A DNA stretch of 64,000 bases from Vreelandella zhaodongensis (GTDB lineage Bacteria > Pseudomonadota > Gammaproteobacteria > Pseudomonadales > Halomonadaceae), in assembly GCF_013415115.1 (NCBI RefSeq), contig NZ_JACCDD010000008.1:62001-126000 (forward strand), read 5' to 3'. Made by a program: the position numbers and the translations under genes. Positions 59,088 through 64,000 of this stretch are shown in pieces. The notes beneath the pieces are model-generated. The model was not told the DNA's origin and did not search any database. It was given only the letters and a program-made list of their open reading frames with translations. Positions within the stretch are counted from its first letter, which is position 1; every line of letters starts with the position of its first letter.

Positions 59088-59873
59088 ATGACGTCTCCGC
59101 AGCTTCCCCAAGAGCAGCAGAGTGGCGCGACGCTTTCTCGGTCCGAGGAAGTGCCGCCGTCTCATGTTGCTATTATTATGGATGGTAATAACCGCTGGGC
59201 GCGTTCTCGTGGGCTCTCTGGTGCACGTGGTCACCGTGCAGGCGTAGAAGCCGTGCGAGCGGTTATTGAGCGTGCTGCGGAACGAGGCGTTAAGACCTTA
59301 AGTCTTTTTGCTTTTTCGAGTGAAAACTGGAAACGCCCTGCAGCTGAAGTCAATGCATTGATGGAGCTCTTTTTGATGGCGCTTAAGCGCGAAGTCAAAA
59401 AGCTTAATGAGCGTAATATTCGTTTATCAATCATTGGTGAGCAGCGTGGCTTCTCCTATGCTATTCAAAAGCATATCAAGCGTGCTGAGGCACTAACCGC
59501 CGACAACACCGGTATGCACCTGGTCATCGCTGCAAACTATGGTGGTCAATGGGATCTGGCGCGGGCGTCTCGGCAGTTGGCTGAGCAAGTGGCTGCAGGC
59601 GAGCTGGCCGCTGCGGATATTGATGAGGCGCGTTTAGATGCGGCGATGAATACGCATAATGTGCCGCCGGTAGATTTATGTATACGCACCAGTGGTGAGC
59701 AGCGGCTATCCAATTTTATGCTGTGGCAACTAGCCTACGCAGAGCTGCATTTCTCGCCCTTGCTGTGGCCAGATTTTGATGGGGCGGCGTTTGATGAGGC
59801 ATTAGATGATTTTTGCCTGCGTCGTCGTCGTTTTGGTATGACGGATGAACAAATAGAGGCGCAAGGTGCTTAA
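59088..59873 (+). CDS. uppS: Undecaprenyl diphosphate synthase (cis-prenyltransferase)
   Basis: The product is 261 residues from ATG 59088; the ribosome-binding site is weak. The catalytic Asp lies in IIMDGNNRWARSRG; LFAFSSENWKRP and the substrate-binding RTSGEQRLSNFMLWQLAYAE follow. It makes the C55 lipid carrier of peptidoglycan and O-antigen. Confidence 0.95.
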   Translation: MTSPQLPQEQQSGATLSRSEEVPPSHVAIIMDGNNRWARSRGLSGARGHRAGVEAVRAVIERAAERGVKTLSLFAFSSENWKRPAAEVNALMELFLMALKREVKKLNERNIRLSIIGEQRGFSYAIQKHIKRAEALTADNTGMHLVIAANYGGQWDLARASRQLAEQVAAGELAAADIDEARLDAAMNTHNVPPVDLCIRTSGEQRLSNFMLWQLAYAELHFSPLLWPDFDGAAFDEALDDFCLRRRRFGMTDEQIEAQGA

Positions 59874-60687
59874 ACAGCGGATTATTACCGCAGCCTGGTT
59901 GGCGCCCTTGACGCTGATCGGCCTGTTTGGATTGCAGGGTGGGGCATTTGCACTATTCACAGCCCTGATTGTACTACTCGGTGCCTGGGAGTGGACGAAC
60001 TTGGCAGGCATTACTTGCCAACGCAAACGCCTGTCTTTAGTGGCTGCCATGGCAGTGTTAATGCTGATGATGTGGCTAACCGGTGCTGCCTTTGCCGCTT
60101 GGCCGCTTTGGCTAGCGGCGCTTGGTTGGCTCGTCAATCTTTATTGGGTAACCCGTTACCCTAACGCTGGCCAGCAATGGCAAGCCACCTCGCGGCGGTT
60201 GCTAATGGGTGTGTGGGTGCTGCTACCTTGCTGGGTGGGCTTTAACGTACTGCGAGATAGTGGCGCTATATGGCTGCTGTTTGTGCTGCTGTTGGTCTGG
60301 ACGGCAGATATTGGTGCCTATTTTGCTGGAAGGCGGTGGGGAAAAAACAAGCTTGCCCCGAAGGTCAGTCCAGGAAAATCCTGGGAAGGTGTTTTCGGTG
60401 GGCTTGCTGCCACATCGCTGTTAGCGCTGGCGTTTGCAATTTGGCAGCCCGTGAGCGTTACAGGGGGGATTGCGTTAATTGTCATTGCCGCGATAGTCAC
60501 ACTGGTCTCAGTGTTGGGGGACCTGCTAGAAAGCATGCTAAAGCGTTATCGTGACATCAAAGATTCCAGCCAGTTACTGCCCGGCCATGGTGGTGTGTTG
60601 GATCGCATCGACAGTCTCACCGCAGCCATACCAGTGTTTGCCCTGTTTTATTTGCAAGTGATACACCTGCAGGTTAGTGCCCTATGA
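59866..60687 (+). CDS. cdsA: Phosphatidate cytidylyltransferase
   Basis: The product is 273 residues with about seven membrane helices. The family signature near the C-terminus is [25 protein letters not shown] (key [18 protein letters not shown]), with [12 protein letters not shown] before it. It makes CDP-diacylglycerol. GTG 59866 overlaps uppS by eight bases. Confidence 0.95.
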   Translation: MLKQRIITAAWLAPLTLIGLFGLQGGAFALFTALIVLLGAWEWTNLAGITCQRKRLSLVAAMAVLMLMMWLTGAAFAAWPLWLAALGWLVNLYWVTRYPNAGQQWQATSRRLLMGVWVLLPCWVGFNVLRDSGAIWLLFVLLLVWTADIGAYFAGRRWGKNKLAPKVSPGKSWEGVFGGLAATSLLALAFAIWQPVSVTGGIALIVIAAIVTLVSVLGDLLESMLKRYRDIKDSSQLLPGHGGVLDRIDSLTAAIPVFALFYLQVIHLQVSAL

Positions 60688-61880
60688 GTCAACCTGCTCT
60701 TCAGCGTATTACCGTGCTGGGATCAACAGGCTCTATCGGTAAAAGCACGCTTGAGGTTATTGCTAAACACCCAGAGCGCTATCACGTCTATGCGCTAACC
60801 GCACACACATCAAAAGAAGCACTACTGGCGCAATGTAAGGTGCATCGGCCGGTTGTTGCTGTACTAGATCACCCCGCAGATGCAGCATGGTTGCAACAAG
60901 CGCTATTAGCTAGCGGTCTCTCGATCGAGGTGTTAGCGGGGCCTGAAGCGCTTTGTCGTGTTTCTCGAGAAGTCAGTGTCGATACGGTAATGGCCGCTAT
61001 TGTTGGTGCGGCGGGACTGTTGCCAGCCTTGGCTGCCGCTGAGTCAGGTAAGCGTGTATTGCTGGCCAACAAAGAAGCGCTGGTAATGAGCGGTGCGCTG
61101 TTTATGGATGCCGTTGCTCGTTCTGGGGCGACATTACTACCAATTGATTCTGAACATAATGCCATCTATCAGTGTCTACCCCTCGAACATCGAGGTGGGT
61201 TACGTCAGCATGGGGTGCGCCAGCTGTTGCTTACGGCATCCGGCGGACCATTTAGAGGCTGGTCAGCTGAGTCTATCGCTACGGTGACCCCCGAGCAGGC
61301 ATGCAACCACCCAAACTGGTCAATGGGGCGTAAAATTTCGGTTGATAGCGCGACGTTGATGAATAAAGGGTTAGAGCTCATTGAAGCGTGCTGGCTATTT
61401 GATGCCACGCCTGATCAGATACAGGTCGTGGTGCATCCGCAAAGCGTCATTCACTCTATGGTCGCTTACGATGACGGGTCTGTGATTGCACAGCTGGGCA
61501 ATCCTGATATGCGCACGCCGATTGCCTACGGCTTGTCATGGCCTGAACGAATTGATGCAGGTGTTGAAACGCTTGATTTGTTTCAGGTAGCACGGCTTGA
61601 CTTTGAGGCTCCAGACGAAATGCGTTTTCCGTGCTTGCGCCTAGCCCGCGAGGCCATGCTTATGGGCGGCGCTGCACCTGCTATTTTGAATGCAGCCAAT
61701 GAAGTGGCCGTTGACGCATTTCTCGATAAGCGGCTCGGCTTCAGTGACATTGCCGCTGTCGTGGCTAATGTGATGGCTGAACCTTATGACGGGCGCGCTG
61801 ATACGCTGGAACAGATATTGGCCGCCGATCAGTGGGCGCGCGAGCACGCAGCGCTCATTATTCAACAGCAAGTTGCTTAG
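60684..61880 (+). CDS. dxr: 1-deoxy-D-xylulose 5-phosphate reductoisomerase
   Basis: The product is 398 residues. The NADPH site is [16 protein letters not shown]; metal and substrate sites are in [25 protein letters not shown] and [19 protein letters not shown]. It catalyses the first committed step of the MEP isoprenoid pathway, supplying uppS. ATG 60684 overlaps the cdsA stop (ATGA). Confidence 0.96.
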   Translation: MSQPALQRITVLGSTGSIGKSTLEVIAKHPERYHVYALTAHTSKEALLAQCKVHRPVVAVLDHPADAAWLQQALLASGLSIEVLAGPEALCRVSREVSVDTVMAAIVGAAGLLPALAAAESGKRVLLANKEALVMSGALFMDAVARSGATLLPIDSEHNAIYQCLPLEHRGGLRQHGVRQLLLTASGGPFRGWSAESIATVTPEQACNHPNWSMGRKISVDSATLMNKGLELIEACWLFDATPDQIQVVVHPQSVIHSMVAYDDGSVIAQLGNPDMRTPIAYGLSWPERIDAGVETLDLFQVARLDFEAPDEMRFPCLRLAREAMLMGGAAPAILNAANEVAVDAFLDKRLGFSDIAAVVANVMAEPYDGRADTLEQILAADQWAREHAALIIQQQVA

Positions 61881-61922
61881 CATCATCACCGTTGATCAGC
61901 GAGTCACGCAAAGGAGCAAAGA

Positions 61923-63281
61923 GTGGGCCTGATACAGAACATATTAGCGGTGATCGTGGTGCTTGGGTTGTTAGTGACCTTCCACGAGTTCGGCCATTTT
62001 TGGGTGGCACGCCGTTGTGGCGTGAAAGTACTGCGTTTCTCAGTTGGTTTTGGCAAACCACTTTGGTCGACCGTTGACCGTCACGGCACCGAGTTTGCGG
62101 TGGCAGCCATCCCATTGGGTGGCTATGTCAAAATGCTTGATGAGCGTGAGGCGCCTGTACCCGAAGAGCAGTTAGATCAGGCATTCAACCGGAAAACCGT
62201 ATGGCAGCGTATTGCCATTGTTGCTGCTGGTCCCATTGCCAATTTCCTACTTGCCATTGTTGCCTATTGGGCGCTGTTTGTGGCGGGCACCACGACGGTT
62301 GCTCCTATGGTTGGCGATATCACGGATAATTCGCCAGCAGCGGAGGCTGGACTTAGTCGAGGGAGTGAAATTACCGCCATTCAGGGCGATACAATGCGTT
62401 CCTGGCAAGAAATAAATTTAAAGCTTGTTTCTATGATTGGTTTCAGTGGTGACCTTACCATTGAAGCACGACCTGAAGGCTCGAGCGTGCCGCGGGTTTA
62501 TCAACTGCCCGTGACCAGCTACATGGTGCGCCAGGACCCGCCGCAGCCGTTGCTGAGTTTGGGTATTACCCCATGGCGTCCTGAGATGCCTGCTGTACTT
62601 GGCCAGGTGGTAGATGGCCAGGCCGCTGCGCAGGCGGGGCTTCAGGCAGGTGATCGCATTGTTGCGTTTAACGGTGAGCCAATCGATGATTGGATGCATT
62701 TCGTCTCGGTTATTCGAGAGAGCGCCGGTCAAACCTTAAGCGTTGATTATCAGCGTAATGGTGAACAGGGTACGCTTTCTCTAACACCGGGGCGCAATAC
62801 GCTGGAGAGTGGCGAAGAGGTTGGCTACATTGGCGCTGGAGCGCAGCCGGTAAGCTGGCCTGAAGAACTGCAGCGAGAGATTCGCTATGGGCCGATAGAA
62901 GCAGTCGGAAAGGCGTTATCGCGAACAGGCGAGATGATGCTCTTGACCGTTGATGCTATCCGCAAGATGCTGGTAGGGCTTATTTCGCCCTCGAACCTTT
63001 CCGGCCCCATCACCATTGCGCAAATTTCTGGTGATTCAGCCCGCGCCGGGATGGAAGTATTTGTAGGCTTTCTGGCGTACCTTTCCATTAGTCTGGGTGT
63101 GCTAAATCTATTGCCAATACCCGTACTCGATGGCGGACATTTACTTTACTATTTTATAGAGGTTGTGCGTGGGCGGCCGGTCTCTGAGCAAACGCAAGCG
63201 GTAGGGCTGCGTATTGGGCTGGCCATGGTAGGTTGCCTAATGCTGATGGCTCTCTATTTTGATCTGATGCGCCTGTGGTAA
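61923..63281 (+). CDS. rseP: Site-2 intramembrane metalloprotease RseP
   Basis: The product is 452 residues from GTG 61923. The zinc site is FHEFGHFWVARR in the first helix and NLLPIPVLDGGHLLYYF near the end. Two PDZ domains lie between (about 125-195 and 205-290, with GLQAGDRIVAFNGEPI). It cleaves RseA within the membrane to free sigma-E. bamA, normally a sigma-E target, follows. Confidence 0.95.
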   Translation: MGLIQNILAVIVVLGLLVTFHEFGHFWVARRCGVKVLRFSVGFGKPLWSTVDRHGTEFAVAAIPLGGYVKMLDEREAPVPEEQLDQAFNRKTVWQRIAIVAAGPIANFLLAIVAYWALFVAGTTTVAPMVGDITDNSPAAEAGLSRGSEITAIQGDTMRSWQEINLKLVSMIGFSGDLTIEARPEGSSVPRVYQLPVTSYMVRQDPPQPLLSLGITPWRPEMPAVLGQVVDGQAAAQAGLQAGDRIVAFNGEPIDDWMHFVSVIRESAGQTLSVDYQRNGEQGTLSLTPGRNTLESGEEVGYIGAGAQPVSWPEELQREIRYGPIEAVGKALSRTGEMMLLTVDAIRKMLVGLISPSNLSGPITIAQISGDSARAGMEVFVGFLAYLSISLGVLNLLPIPVLDGGHLLYYFIEVVRGRPVSEQTQAVGLRIGLAMVGCLMLMALYFDLMRLW

Positions 63282-63381
63282 TGACGCGTGTAGCGCGCAG
63301 GATGCCTTGTCATCTGCCTGCACAAATGTATATGGTGCCTATCTGGAATGATGGGCAGACCAACGCGAGCGAACTGACTGC

Positions 63382-64000
63382 ATGAAAATCAAGACCCTTG
63401 GAATGGCGGCACTCTTGCTGGTAGGCACCAGTGGTGCCCAAGCACAATCCTTTGATGTTTCGGACATTCGTGTGGAAGGACTGCAGCGGGTATCCGCCGC
63501 CTCCGTCTTTAATGCGTTTCCCGTCAATGCAAATGACCGAGTGAGTGAACAGCAGCTTGCCGCTGCTGCGCGTGATTTGTTCGCCACTGGCTTATTTGAA
63601 GATGTGTCACTCGCGCGGGAAGGCGACGTGCTAGTGATTCAAGTGGTCGAGCGGCCAACCATTGCGCGCTTGAACATTGAAGGCAACCAGCAAATTTCTA
63701 ATGACGACCTGCGTAGAGGCTTGCGCGAGTCTGGGTTGTCAGAAGGTCAGGTACTGCAGCTGTCCACGCTGGAAGAGATACAGCGTGAGCTGGAAGGAGT
63801 TTATCAATCCCAAGGCCGCTACAGTGCAAGGATTAACGTAGACGTCGATCCCATCGATGAGGGGCGTGTCCAGGTTAATATCAACATCAATGAAGGCGAA
63901 GTAGCCAAAATTCGCCAAATCAATATTGTTGGTAATGAGGCCTTTGACGATGACACGCTACGGGGCGTATTTGAATTACATGACCGCCCAGGGCGTTTTT
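63382..64000 (+). CDS. bamA: Outer membrane protein assembly factor BamA, N-terminal part
   Basis: Only the first 206 residues are in the window. A signal peptide ending SGAQA is followed by POTRA domains: FDVSDIRVEGLQRVSAASVF starts the first and IARLNIEGNQQISNDDLRRGL the second, with the third beginning at VAKIRQINIVGNEAF. BamA inserts beta barrels into the outer membrane. The reading frame continues past the right edge. Confidence 0.93.
   Translation, partial: MKIKTLGMAALLLVGTSGAQAQSFDVSDIRVEGLQRVSAASVFNAFPVNANDRVSEQQLAAAARDLFATGLFEDVSLAREGDVLVIQVVERPTIARLNIEGNQQISNDDLRRGLRESGLSEGQVLQLSTLEEIQRELEGVYQSQGRYSARINVDVDPIDEGRVQVNININEGEVAKIRQINIVGNEAFDDDTLRGVFELHDRPGRF

Overview
The window looks like a chromosomal segment of a Halomonas/Vreelandella-type gammaproteobacterium (Halomonadaceae). 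The basis is housekeeping gene order and protein resemblance: xerD-dsbC-hom-thrC-recJ, prfB-lysS, rsmD/ftsY-ftsE-ftsX-rpoH, slmA-argB-algC-dut-coaBC/radC-rpmB-rpmG-mutM, dapE-dapD-yffB-dapC-glnD-map/rpsB-tsf-pyrH-frr-uppS-cdsA-dxr-rseP-bamA. These are typical of Pseudomonas/Halomonas relatives. Base composition looks moderately GC-rich, but I did not compute it. No rRNA, tRNA, insertion sequence, prophage or CRISPR array was seen.

Layout. 1-5.6 kb: end of xerD, dsbC, the threonine genes hom and thrC, and recJ. 5.7-18.8 kb: an accessory block between recJ and prfB, which are neighbours in E. coli. It holds a YitT-type membrane protein, a cytochrome P450 overlapping an LpxL-like acyltransferase gene, a MerR regulator/copper ATPase operon with a well-formed MerR-type operator and a 24-codon overlapping microORF, a FadL-type porin, and an oppABC-oppDF oligopeptide importer. 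19.0-21.7 kb: prfB, with its programmed +1 frameshift, and lysS. 21.7-27.1 kb: a seven-gene minus-strand operon resembling E. coli yjfIJKLMC (DUF2170, PspA-like, DUF2491, DUF350, DUF1190 lipoprotein, glutathionylspermidine-synthase-like ATP-grasp) with a K+ channel/RCK gene inserted. This poorly understood membrane system is the most interesting in the window.

27.3-31.1 kb: a small acidic protein, an MFS pump, bolA, a probable HolD (psi) relative, rimI and zapB. 31.2-36.0 kb: rsmD, then ftsY (with a 16-fold Glu-Pro repeat), ftsE, ftsX and rpoH. 36.0-41.0 kb, minus strand: slmA, argB, algC, dut, coaBC. 41.1-47.5 kb: radC, rpmB-rpmG, mutM, an RlmI-type methyltransferase, a thioesterase, ald, slyX and a membrane-anchored cold-shock-domain protein. 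47.6-55.4 kb, minus strand: the lysine/peptidoglycan precursor genes dapE, dapD and dapC with yffB and a small unknown, then the nitrogen sensor glnD and map. 55.7-64 kb: the translation and envelope cluster from rpsB to a truncated bamA.

Many genes overlap by ATGA or GTGA, indicating translational coupling. Several ORF starts were moved to internal codons using ribosome-binding sites or family N-termini. Statements about families and synteny are from general knowledge; no database search was run.
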